Below are positions 1 to 7,743 of a DNA stretch of 64,000 nucleotides, in pieces (the stretch's first letter is position 1; every line of letters begins with the position of its first letter). Under the pieces are notes generated by a model. The model did not search any database. It was not told where the DNA came from and was given only the letters and a program-made list of their open reading frames with translations. Source of the DNA: Tenacibaculum mesophilum (GTDB lineage Bacteria > Bacteroidota > Bacteroidia > Flavobacteriales > Flavobacteriaceae); NCBI RefSeq assembly GCF_003867075.1, contig NZ_CP032544.1:2970001-3034000 (forward strand), read 5' to 3'. The position numbers and the translations under genes are program-made.

Positions 1-35
1 TTTATAATGTGTTCAGCAACCTTAGGAGTATTCAT
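1..35 (-). CDS. nadE: 5' end of probable NAD(+) synthase, cut by window edge
   Basis: The first 35 bases hold, on the minus strand, an ATG (positions 33-35) followed by an open frame reading MNTPKVAEHII before the window ends. This resembles the start of flavobacterial NAD+ synthase, which I remember as lying head-to-head with gldB. Only 11 codons are visible, so the assignment rests mainly on gene context. Confidence 0.4.
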   Translation of the reverse strand, partial: MNTPKVAEHII

Positions 36-127
36 TTTTGTGATATTTTAAGAGTTTACAGTTAAGAGGTAAAAACTAATTTAGTAATTTCGACGTTGTA
101 ATTTAGAATGTAAATATACTAAAGTTC

Positions 128-1090
128 ATGAGAAAAATTTTAGCACTAGTTGCCTTAGTTTTTATAAGTTTTTCATGTAAAAACGAAGAAAGTAATAAGT
201 TAGATGTTGATGTATCTAATATTAGTGTAAATGTCAATTTAGAACGTTTTGATGTTGACTTTTATACAACTAAAACAAACGAGCTTACTAAGACAAAAGA
301 AAAGTACCCGATGCTTTTCCCTCCACAACCTGATAGTGTTTGGATAAATAAGATTAATAATAAAGATGAGCAAGAATTATTTACTGAAACTCAAAAGGTT
401 TTTTCTGATGTCGAAGAAGAAAAGGAGCAGTTAATATCATTATTTAAACATGTAAAATATTATAATCCAAGGTTTGTTAGTCCGAAAGTGATTACCATGC
501 TAACAAATATTGATTATAATAACAGAATTGTATATACAGATAGTTTGTTGTTGGTTTCTTTAGATGCTTATTTAGGTGAAAAACATGAGTTTTATAATGA
601 TTATCCAGCTTATGTAAAACAAAATAATACTAAAAAGCACATCGTAGTTGACGTTGCCAAGGCTATAGTAGGTAAACAAATGCTACCTAGTATGGCAAGG
701 AGTTTCATAGATAAAATGATTTATCGAGGAAAAAAAATGTATTTGCTAGATGCTTATTTACCTAACGTAGCCGATGCTGTAAAAATAGGGTATTCACAAA
801 AAAAACTAGAGTGGGCAGAGAGTAATGAAGAACAAATATGGATGTATTTTATAGAAAAAGATTTGTTGTACAGTACTAGTAAAGATGTAGATAAACGCTT
901 TTTAGATTTAGCTCCTTTTTCTAAGTTTTATATGGAAGAAGATAGTCAATCTCCAGGAAGAATAGGAGAGTGGATTGGTTGGCAAATCGTAAGTTCGTAC
1001 ATGCAAAAGAATGATGTATCTTTGCATCAATTATTACAAACGAGTGAAGAGGAGATTTTCAAAAACTCAAGATATAAACCAAAAAGATAA
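128..1090 (+). CDS. gldB: Gliding motility lipoprotein GldB
   Basis: A 320-residue protein with a lipoprotein signal peptide: a hydrophobic stretch ending in SFSC puts the lipidated Cys at residue 17. Length, lipobox and the following gldC match GldB, a lipoprotein needed for flavobacterial gliding and for a stable gliding/type IX secretion machinery. The mature protein is soluble and mostly helical, with no recognisable catalytic motif. Its stop codon shares one base with the gldC start, so the two are translationally coupled. The ATG at 128 is the only start that keeps the signal peptide. It is divergent from the probable nadE. Confidence 0.9.
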   Translation: MRKILALVALVFISFSCKNEESNKLDVDVSNISVNVNLERFDVDFYTTKTNELTKTKEKYPMLFPPQPDSVWINKINNKDEQELFTETQKVFSDVEEEKEQLISLFKHVKYYNPRFVSPKVITMLTNIDYNNRIVYTDSLLLVSLDAYLGEKHEFYNDYPAYVKQNNTKKHIVVDVAKAIVGKQMLPSMARSFIDKMIYRGKKMYLLDAYLPNVADAVKIGYSQKKLEWAESNEEQIWMYFIEKDLLYSTSKDVDKRFLDLAPFSKFYMEEDSQSPGRIGEWIGWQIVSSYMQKNDVSLHQLLQTSEEEIFKNSRYKPKR

Positions 1091-1428
1091 TGGCGATAGA
1101 ACATACATCAAAAATAACATTTAAAGTAGGGCTAGACGAAAATAGAATTCCAGAAGAAATTACTTGGAATGCAGAAGACGGAGGTATAAAAGATGAAGCT
1201 TCAAAAGCAATTATGCTATCTGTTTGGGATCATAAACAAAAAGATACGTTACGTATGGATTTATGGACTAAAGATATGCCTGTAGATGAAATGAAGCAGT
1301 TTTTTCATCAAACCTTAGTGTCTATGGCAAACTCTTTTGAAAGAGCTACAAATGATGAAAAAATGAGTGCTACCATGCGCGATTTTTGCGACTACTTTGC
1401 TGAAAAGCTTGAGTTAATTCAGAAATAA
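1090..1428 (+). CDS. gldC: Gliding motility protein GldC
   Basis: A 112-residue protein without signal peptide or membrane segment, so probably cytoplasmic. It opens with a KITFKVGLDENRIPEEITW-type beta strand region and ends in a helical MRDFCDYFAEKLELI tail, as in the GldC family. GldC is required for gliding in Flavobacterium johnsoniae; its biochemical role is unknown. It overlaps gldB by one base (TAATG) and is followed at once by a strong terminator, so gldBC is a two-gene unit. Confidence 0.88.
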   Translation: MAIEHTSKITFKVGLDENRIPEEITWNAEDGGIKDEASKAIMLSVWDHKQKDTLRMDLWTKDMPVDEMKQFFHQTLVSMANSFERATNDEKMSATMRDFCDYFAEKLELIQK

Positions 1429-1429
1429 A

Positions 1430-1459
1430 AAAAAGCAGCTTTAAAAGCTGCTTTTTTTT
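1430..1459. terminator. Bidirectional terminator between gldC and folK fusion
   Basis: A perfect AGCAGCTTTTAAAAGCTGCT palindrome flanked by an A-run and a T-run serves two convergent genes. The T-run runs into the stop codon of the minus-strand gene. Confidence 0.85.
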
Positions 1460-2588
1460 ATGCGTTGTAATTTTTTATCTTATTAATAATTGTTTCATAA
1501 TCATTAGAATTGTTTACAAAATCTAAATCAGAAACATCAACAATTAGGATGTTTAAATCAGGTTGTGTTTTAATGAAATTACTGTAACCATCATGGATTT
1601 TTTGTAAATAACTTGCTTCTATATTTTGTTCGTAATCGCGCCCGCGTTTTTTAATGTTTTCTAATAAACGCTCAGTATTTTGATATAAGTACACATATAA
1701 ATCAGGCTTTGTGATTTCTTTGTACATTAAATCAAACATTTTTCTGTACAATTTATACTCATCACTATGTAAAGTAATTTGAGCAAAAATAAGTGATTTA
1801 AAAATGTAGTAATCTGAAACAATAAAATTTTTAAATAAATCGAACTGTGCTAAATCATCAGAAAGCTGTTGGTAACGATCTGCTAAAAAACTCATTTCTA
1901 AAGGAAAAGCATAGCGTTCATTGTCGTTATAAAACTTTGGTAAAAACGGATTGTCCGCAAAACGTTCTAAGACAATTTTTGCATTAAATTCATCAGACAT
2001 CATATTGGCTAATGATGTTTTTCCGGCACCAATATTACCTTCAATAGCTATATAATTATACTTTTCGGTAATAGGAATTGGCCTTTCTAATTTTACATCT
2101 AACTTGATAATTTCAGAAGTGTCTGCGCAGTTTTCTAAACAAATGTATAAATGCTTTTTTTCAATTGGATGAATAACATTACGAGCAATTTGAACCAAAG
2201 GAACTAAAGCAAATTTACGATCTAACATTCGTGGATGTGGAACAATTAAGGTTTTTGAAAATATAATTTCATCATCAAATAATAAAATATCCAAATCAAT
2301 CAATCTGTCAGAATATTCTTCAGCATTTTTTCTAGTTCTTCCAAGCTCTTTCTCGATATAGAGTAACCTAAGTATTAATTGTTCAGGAGGTAAATATGTT
2401 GAAACTTTAATACAAGTGTTGTAAAAATTATTACTGTCAAATCCCCATGAAGCAGTTTCGTATACAGATGCTACTTTTAATACAGCACCTACTTTATCTG
2501 CAATTAAGTTAATTGCTTTCTGAATGTTAGCTAGCTTATCTCCTTGGTTGGTTCCTATAGAAATGTATGTGATTCGTTGTATTTTCAT
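1458..2588 (-). CDS. folK: HPPK (FolK) fused to a deoxynucleoside kinase domain
   Basis: A 376-residue two-domain protein. Residues ~1-165 are 6-hydroxymethyl-dihydropterin pyrophosphokinase of folate synthesis: SIGTNQGDKLANI near the start, then RKNAEEYSDRLIDLDILLFDD and PHPRMLDRKFALVPL. Residues ~178-376 form a dCK/dGK-type deoxynucleoside kinase with P-loop GNIGAGKTS, the FADNPFLPKFY region and the RGRDYEQNIEASYL lid. The fusion joins a folate enzyme to nucleoside salvage in one chain. A free-standing homologue of the kinase half lies at 12960-13574. Such fusions are, as far as I recall, common in Bacteroidetes, but whether both halves are active cannot be read from sequence. Confidence 0.88.
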   Translation of the reverse strand: MKIQRITYISIGTNQGDKLANIQKAINLIADKVGAVLKVASVYETASWGFDSNNFYNTCIKVSTYLPPEQLILRLLYIEKELGRTRKNAEEYSDRLIDLDILLFDDEIIFSKTLIVPHPRMLDRKFALVPLVQIARNVIHPIEKKHLYICLENCADTSEIIKLDVKLERPIPITEKYNYIAIEGNIGAGKTSLANMMSDEFNAKIVLERFADNPFLPKFYNDNERYAFPLEMSFLADRYQQLSDDLAQFDLFKNFIVSDYYIFKSLIFAQITLHSDEYKLYRKMFDLMYKEITKPDLYVYLYQNTERLLENIKKRGRDYEQNIEASYLQKIHDGYSNFIKTQPDLNILIVDVSDLDFVNNSNDYETIINKIKNYNA

Positions 2589-2770
2589 GAATGGGATGCA
2601 AAGAAAACTAAAACTAAAAAAAGAAAGGCTAAAAAAAGATTTTTATTTAAATAAATTTTTCAAAAAAAAAGTAGGGTATTTTATTTTTCAACTGTTGTAG
2701 TAATGGATTTCTTTATAGAGTAAGATTTTTATATGATTATTGGGGAATGATCTGAAATAACTCTAAAGTT

Positions 2771-2800
2771 AAAGGCTGCTAATTTTAGCAGCCTTTCTTT
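2771..2800. terminator. Orphan strong hairpin
   Basis: A 12-base perfect inverted repeat (AAAGGCTGCTAA and its complement, 2771-2782 and 2785-2796) is followed on the plus strand by CTTTATTT. It lies in a 277-base gap between two minus-strand genes, and pnp already has its own terminator next door, so what it terminates is unclear. It may end a short plus-strand transcript. No other gene is visible in the gap. Confidence 0.5.
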
Positions 2801-2822
2801 ATTTAAAGAGGTGTATAAAAAC

Positions 2823-2851
2823 AAAAAGCAACCTTATAAGGTTGCTTTTTT
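2823..2851 (-). terminator. pnp terminator
   Basis: On the minus strand an AAGCAACCTTATAAGGTTGCTT hairpin followed by a U-run lies about 15 bases beyond the pnp stop codon. Confidence 0.8.
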
Positions 2852-2865
2852 ATATCTAAAGAATT

Positions 2866-5094
2866 TTATGATTCTTTTTTATCCTGTCTAGGTTTTCTAT
2901 CGTCACGACGATTATCGCGATTACGATTATCTCTTCCTTTGTTGTTATCTCTAGGTGGTCTTGCTACATAACCTTCTGGTTTAGGTAATAAGGCTTTACG
3001 AGATACTTTTTCTTTACGTGTTTTTGGGTCAATTCCGAAGTATTTTACATCTAAAATATCCCCTAAATTAACAACGTCAGTTACGTTGTTTGTACGTTCC
3101 CAAGCCAATTCGCTAACGTGTAGTAAAACTTCATTTCCTGGAGCTTCAGTATATTCTACAACAGCACCAAAATCTAATAACTTCACTACTTTTACTTCAT
3201 ATACAGAACCTTTTTCAGGTTTAAACATCATTGAATCGATGCGAGCGATAACCTTATCAATTCCTTCTTGATTTGTTCCTAAAATCTCAACGATACCTTC
3301 TTCAGTAACAGGGTCTTCGTTAATAACAATCGTAGTTTCTGTTTCTTTTTGTAACTCTTGGATATGTTTTCCACCCGGACCAATGAATGCTCCAATTAAG
3401 TCGTTAGGAATTACTCTATTTACCATTTTAGGTGCATGAGATTTAACATCGTCATTTGGAGTAGCGATAGTATCCGTTAATTTTTCTAAGATATGTAAAC
3501 GACCATCACGAGCTTGTTTTAAAGCTTTTACTAAGATTTCATATGATAATCCTTTAATCTTAATATCCATTTGACAAGCTGTAATACCATCAGCAGTACC
3601 AGTTACTTTAAAGTCCATGTCTCCTAAGTGATCTTCATCTCCTAAAATATCAGATAAAACTGCATAACGATCACCATCAGAAATTAACCCCATTGCAATA
3701 CCAGAAACTGGTTTTTTCATTTGAACCCCTGCGTCCATCAGTGCCATTGTACCCGAACAAACAGTAGCCATTGAAGAAGAACCATTAGATTCTAATACTT
3801 CAGATACTATACGAACTGTATAAGGGCAATCTTCAGGAATCATTCCTTTTAAAGCTCTTTGAGCTAGGTTACCATGACCAATTTCACGGCGAGAAGTTCC
3901 TCTTAAAGGGCGTGCTTCTCCAGTTGAAAAAGGAGGGAAGTTATAGTGTAAGTAGAATTTCTCTTCTCCTTGCATTGTTGGAGAATCTACCATGTTTGCA
4001 TCTCTAGAAGTACCTAAAGTTACTGTAGCTAATGCTTGAGTTTCTCCACGTGTAAAGATTGATGAACCATGAGTTCTTGGTAAGTAATCTACCTCACACC
4101 AAATAGGTCTAATATCAGTAGTGGTACGTCCGTCTAAACGTAAACCTTCATTTAAAGTTAAATCTCTAACAGCAGCTTTGTGTGCTTTACTAAAATATTT
4201 TCCTACTAAATCACCGTATTCTTCTAATTCTTCTTCGGTGAACATTGCAATAACCTCTTCTTTAACTTCAGAAAAAGCTAATCCTCTTTCTTGTTTAGAA
4301 GTTCCTTTTTTAGCAATGTCATAACATTTTTGGTAAGCTGCATCATGAATTTTTTGTGCTAACTCTTCGTCTTCAGCTTCTCCTTCATACTCACGAGTTT
4401 CTTTTTTACCAAAAGCTTCTGCCAATGCTACCTGAGCATCACATTGTACTTTAATAGCTTCGTGTGCCACACGGATTGCTTCTGCCATTTCTTCTTCAGA
4501 AACTTCATCCATTTCTCCTTCAACCATTGCAACAAAGTCATTAGAAGCTCCAACCATTAAGTCGATATCCGCTTCAGCTAATTGAGTAGCACTAGGGTTG
4601 ATAATGAATTCACCATTAATACGCGCAACACGTACTTCCGAAATTGGTGCTTCAAAAGGGATGTCTGATAATTGAATTGCAGCAGAGGCGGCTAAACCAG
4701 CTAAGGCATCTGGCATTACCTCTTCGTCATGAGACATTAATTGAATCATTACCTGAGTTTCTGCGTGGTAATCTTTTGGGAATAGTGGACGCAATACACG
4801 GTCTACTAAACGCATTGTTAAAATTTCTTCGTTTGAAGGGCGTGCTTCACGCTTCATAAATCCACCAGGGTAACGACCTGCAGCTGCAAATTTTTCACGG
4901 TAATCTACCGTTAATGGTAAAAAGTCAATACCTGGATTTGCAGTTCTTGCTGATACAACTGTTGCTAATAACATTGTATCTCCCATTCTTACAACAACAG
5001 AACCATCTGCTTGTTTTGCTAATTTTCCTGTTTCTAATGTGATGGTTCTTCCATCTCCAAGTTCTATTACTTGGTTAAATACTTTTGGAATCAT
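2866..5094 (-). CDS. pnp: Polyribonucleotide nucleotidyltransferase (PNPase)
   Basis: A 742-residue protein of the usual PNPase length, a 3'-5' phosphorolytic exoribonuclease of RNA decay. Two RNase PH-like halves are visible, the first with [17 protein letters not shown] and the second with [20 protein letters not shown] and [16 protein letters not shown]. They are followed by a KH domain ([19 protein letters not shown]), an S1 domain ([20 protein letters not shown]) and a basic Arg/Asp/Asn-rich tail of about 30 residues. The tail probably binds RNA. rpsO lies upstream on the same strand, the classic rpsO-pnp order, but a terminator separates them. Confidence 0.97.
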   Translation of the reverse strand: MIPKVFNQVIELGDGRTITLETGKLAKQADGSVVVRMGDTMLLATVVSARTANPGIDFLPLTVDYREKFAAAGRYPGGFMKREARPSNEEILTMRLVDRVLRPLFPKDYHAETQVMIQLMSHDEEVMPDALAGLAASAAIQLSDIPFEAPISEVRVARINGEFIINPSATQLAEADIDLMVGASNDFVAMVEGEMDEVSEEEMAEAIRVAHEAIKVQCDAQVALAEAFGKKETREYEGEAEDEELAQKIHDAAYQKCYDIAKKGTSKQERGLAFSEVKEEVIAMFTEEELEEYGDLVGKYFSKAHKAAVRDLTLNEGLRLDGRTTTDIRPIWCEVDYLPRTHGSSIFTRGETQALATVTLGTSRDANMVDSPTMQGEEKFYLHYNFPPFSTGEARPLRGTSRREIGHGNLAQRALKGMIPEDCPYTVRIVSEVLESNGSSSMATVCSGTMALMDAGVQMKKPVSGIAMGLISDGDRYAVLSDILGDEDHLGDMDFKVTGTADGITACQMDIKIKGLSYEILVKALKQARDGRLHILEKLTDTIATPNDDVKSHAPKMVNRVIPNDLIGAFIGPGGKHIQELQKETETTIVINEDPVTEEGIVEILGTNQEGIDKVIARIDSMMFKPEKGSVYEVKVVKLLDFGAVVEYTEAPGNEVLLHVSELAWERTNNVTDVVNLGDILDVKYFGIDPKTRKEKVSRKALLPKPEGYVARPPRDNNKGRDNRNRDNRRDDRKPRQDKKES

Positions 5095-5243
5095 AAATTA
5101 ATTCTTCTAAATTTTAATTCGTTTTTGTTTGTTGTTGTGTTGTTGTTGCTCCAATGGAAAATCAAAATTGTTGTTAGTAATTTTGAGCTTTTTATATATA
5201 AATTTCTGTTTGTTAGTCAGAAATAAACTTCATGTAAAAATAA

Positions 5244-5275
5244 AAAAGAGGCACGTTTATAGAGCCTCTTTTCTT
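5244..5275 (-). terminator. rpsO terminator
   Basis: AAGAGGC and GCCTCTT stems with T-rich flanks lie just beyond the rpsO stop. The rest of the 187-base rpsO-pnp gap holds a TTG-rich low-complexity stretch and no gene. Confidence 0.75.
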
Positions 5276-5281
5276 GTAGAA

Positions 5282-5551
5282 TTATTTTCTAATTCCTAAT
5301 TCTTTAATAATCGCACGATATCTATTAATCTCTTTTTTCTTTAGATAATCTAATAAGCTTCTACGCTTACCTACCATACGTACTAACGAGCGTTCTGTGT
5401 TAAAATCTTTACGATTTTTCTTTAAATGCTCAGTTAAGTGGTTAATTCTGTGCGTAAATAACGCGATTTGACCTTCTGCAGTACCAGTATCATTTGCTCC
5501 TTTACCGTGTTTTGCGAAGATTTGTTCTTTAACTTCTTTTGTTAAATACAT
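5282..5551 (-). CDS. rpsO: 30S ribosomal protein S15
   Basis: An 89-residue protein of exact S15 length with the family signature: GTAEGQIALFTHRINHLTEHLKKN in the first half, then RSLVRMVGKRRSLLDYLKKK. It binds 16S rRNA helices in the small-subunit platform. Its promoter is close upstream and a terminator follows, so it is probably mainly monocistronic, with pnp reached by read-through or its own promoter. Confidence 0.98.
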   Translation of the reverse strand: MYLTKEVKEQIFAKHGKGANDTGTAEGQIALFTHRINHLTEHLKKNRKDFNTERSLVRMVGKRRSLLDYLKKKEINRYRAIIKELGIRK

Positions 5552-5604
5552 GCCAATATTATTTAAATGATTATTATGTACTCAATGCATTTACATTGAA
5601 GATG

Positions 5605-5612
5605 CAAATGTA
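5605..5612 (-). promoter_or_regulatory. rpsO -7 element
   Basis: TACATTTG on the minus strand matches the flavobacterial TAnnTTTG element exactly. A clear TTG -33 element is not seen. The leader between it and rpsO contains a small CAATG/CATTG hairpin, which could be an S15 feedback site (inference). Confidence 0.6.
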
Positions 5613-5651
5613 CGATTATTTTTTTGAATGGTAACGAAAAAGTTAGAAAGC

Positions 5652-5679
5652 AAAAAAGCTAGCAATCGCTAGCTTTTTT
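5652..5679 (-). terminator. accD terminator
   Basis: GCTAGC-AATC-GCTAGC stem flanked by A-run and T-run, two bases past the accD stop. Confidence 0.85.
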
Positions 5680-5680
5680 G

Positions 5681-6538
5681 TTATGCTCTTACAGGTTGAT
5701 TTTGTATTAAATCTAAATACAAGTTTACCTGTTTTTTTAAGTCTTTTCGTTCGTAAATACCATCTAAGAAACCGTGTTCTAATAAAAATTCAGAACGTTG
5801 GAAGCCTTCTGGTAAATCTTTACCAGTAGTGTCTTTTACTACACGAGGTCCTGCAAATCCAATTAAAGCATTTGGTTCAGCAATGTTTATATCTCCTAAC
5901 ATGGCAAATGAAGCTGTGGTTCCTCCAGTAGTTGGATCGGTACATAAAGATATGTATGGAATTTTAGCCTCTGCTAATTGCGCTAGCTTTGCAGAAGTTT
6001 TAGCTAATTGCATTAAAGAAAGTAAAGCCTCTTGCATACGAGCTCCTCCTGATTTAGAAATCATTAAGAAAGGAATATTGTTTTTGATAGAATAATCAAT
6101 AGCTCTTGCTATTTTTTCACCAACAACACTTCCCATAGATCCACCAATAAAAGCAAAATCCATTGAAGCAATTACTAAATCTTTTCCCATTGATTTACCA
6201 ACAGCAGCACGAGCAGCATCTTTTAATCCTGTTTTCTTCTGAGCAGCTTTTAGTTTTTCAGGGTACTTTTTAGTATCCTCAAATTTTAATGGGTCTTTAG
6301 CAGATAATTTTGGATCAAGTTCTGTGAACTTATTATCGTCAAAAAATATTTCAAAATATTCTTTACTCCCTATACGTACATGATATCCATCTTCTGGACT
6401 TACGTATAAATTTTTTTTAAGTTCGTCTGTGTCAATTATCTTTCCGCTTGGGGTTTTATACCACAAGCCTTTTGGTGTGTCTTTCTTTTCTTCTGTTGGG
6501 GTTTGAATCCCTTTGTCTGTACGTTTAAACCAAGCCAT
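5681..6538 (-). CDS. accD: Acetyl-CoA carboxylase carboxyltransferase subunit beta, Cys-less zinc-ribbon variant
   Basis: A 285-residue AccD, which with AccA transfers CO2 from carboxybiotin to acetyl-CoA in fatty acid synthesis. The crotonase-like core is well conserved: [52 protein letters not shown] and GFAGPRVV. The N-terminal region that normally carries a four-Cys zinc ribbon keeps the fold-like sequence ([20 protein letters not shown], then [12 protein letters not shown]) but all four cysteines are replaced. It follows fbaA by 51 bases on the same strand and is probably co-transcribed with it. Confidence 0.95.
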   Translation of the reverse strand: MAWFKRTDKGIQTPTEEKKDTPKGLWYKTPSGKIIDTDELKKNLYVSPEDGYHVRIGSKEYFEIFFDDNKFTELDPKLSAKDPLKFEDTKKYPEKLKAAQKKTGLKDAARAAVGKSMGKDLVIASMDFAFIGGSMGSVVGEKIARAIDYSIKNNIPFLMISKSGGARMQEALLSLMQLAKTSAKLAQLAEAKIPYISLCTDPTTGGTTASFAMLGDINIAEPNALIGFAGPRVVKDTTGKDLPEGFQRSEFLLEHGFLDGIYERKDLKKQVNLYLDLIQNQPVRA

Positions 6539-6589
6539 AATTTAGTTTTTTAATCTTTAGTTGTTTGGTTTTTCTTTTTTCAAAGAATT

Positions 6590-7648
6590 TTATAATGTGT
6601 TTACATTATTTAGGTCTTCAAAAGCTTTCTTTAATCTAGCTTTAAAAGTTTGTTCTCCTTCACGTAACCATTTACGAGGGTCATAATGTTTTTTGTTAGG
6701 AATATCATCTCCTTCAGGGTTACCGATTTGAGATTGCAAATATGCAGATTTTTCTTTCATATAATCACGAACACCTTCGGTAAATGCATATTGCAAATCA
6801 GTATCGATATTCATTTTTATAACTCCGTAACTAATTGCTTCACGAATTTCTTCTAAAGTAGAACCAGATCCTCCGTGGAAAACAAAGTCGATTGTGTTAT
6901 GAGGAACGTTATATTTTTCTGAAATGTGTTCTTGTGAGTTCTTTAAAATTTTTGGAGTTAATTTTACGTTTCCTGGTTTATATACTCCGTGAACATTTCC
7001 GAAGGCAGCAGCAATAGTAAATTGTGGACTAACTTTCATTAATTCTTCATAAGCATAAGCCACTTCTTCTGGCTGTGTGTATAATTTAGAGCTATCAACA
7101 TCTGTATTATCAACACCGTCTTCTTCACCTCCAGTAATTCCTAATTCAATTTCTAAAGTCATTCCCATTTTACTCATACGAGCAAGGTATTCTTTACAAA
7201 TTTCAATATTTTCTTCTATTGGTTCTTCACTTAAGTCAATCATGTGAGAACTGTATAGAGGTTTTCCTGTTTCTTTATAAAATTGCTCACTAGCATCTAA
7301 TAAACCATCAATCCAAGGTAATAATTTTTTTGCAGCATGGTCGGTGTGTAAAATAACAGGAATACCATATGCTTCAGCTAATAAGTGTATATGCTTAGCG
7401 CCAGCTACTGCACCAGCAATAGCAGCTTTTTCATTATCGTTTGATAAGCCTTTACCTGCATTGAATTGAGCACCTCCATTAGAGAACTGGATTATTACAG
7501 GCGAGTTAAGTTCTTTAGCTGTTTCTAAAACCGTATTAATTGTGTTTGATCCTACAACATTAACAGCAGGTAAAGCAAAACCTTTTTGTTTTGCTAATTT
7601 AAAAATTGCTTGAACTTCTTTTCCGGTGGCAACTCCAGGTTTAATCAT
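6590..7648 (-). CDS. fbaA: Class II fructose-bisphosphate aldolase
   Basis: A 352-residue zinc-dependent aldolase that interconverts fructose-1,6-bisphosphate and the triose phosphates. Class II signatures are visible: VILHTDHAAKKLLPW with the zinc-ligand His, ELGITGGEEDGVDN, AAFGNVHGVYKPGNV and FHGGSGSTLEEI. The length fits the long class IIA form. It is first in a probable operon with accD. Confidence 0.97.
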   Translation of the reverse strand: MIKPGVATGKEVQAIFKLAKQKGFALPAVNVVGSNTINTVLETAKELNSPVIIQFSNGGAQFNAGKGLSNDNEKAAIAGAVAGAKHIHLLAEAYGIPVILHTDHAAKKLLPWIDGLLDASEQFYKETGKPLYSSHMIDLSEEPIEENIEICKEYLARMSKMGMTLEIELGITGGEEDGVDNTDVDSSKLYTQPEEVAYAYEELMKVSPQFTIAAAFGNVHGVYKPGNVKLTPKILKNSQEHISEKYNVPHNTIDFVFHGGSGSTLEEIREAISYGVIKMNIDTDLQYAFTEGVRDYMKEKSAYLQSQIGNPEGDDIPNKKHYDPRKWLREGEQTFKARLKKAFEDLNNVNTL

Positions 7649-7688
7649 TTTTTATTTTGTTTAGTAGTGTGTTACTTAGTTTAAGGAA

Positions 7689-7696
7689 CAAATCTA
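7689..7696 (-). promoter_or_regulatory. fbaA -7 element
   Basis: TAGATTTG on the minus strand, 41 bases before the fbaA ATG, matches TAnnTTTG. No well-placed TTG is evident. Confidence 0.5.
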
Positions 7697-7743
7697 CACT
7701 TTTTTATACAAGTTGCGATAAATTTTTATTAGAAAGTACTTTG

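Noticed and set aside
3086..4859. Several plus-strand ORFs inside pnp
   Set aside because: They are antisense shadows of a fully conserved gene and have no protein-like motifs or start context.
5110..5180. TTG-rich repeat upstream of pnp as a CRISPR-like or regulatory repeat
   Set aside because: Simple low-complexity sequence with no spacing or repeat unit; nothing else supports it.
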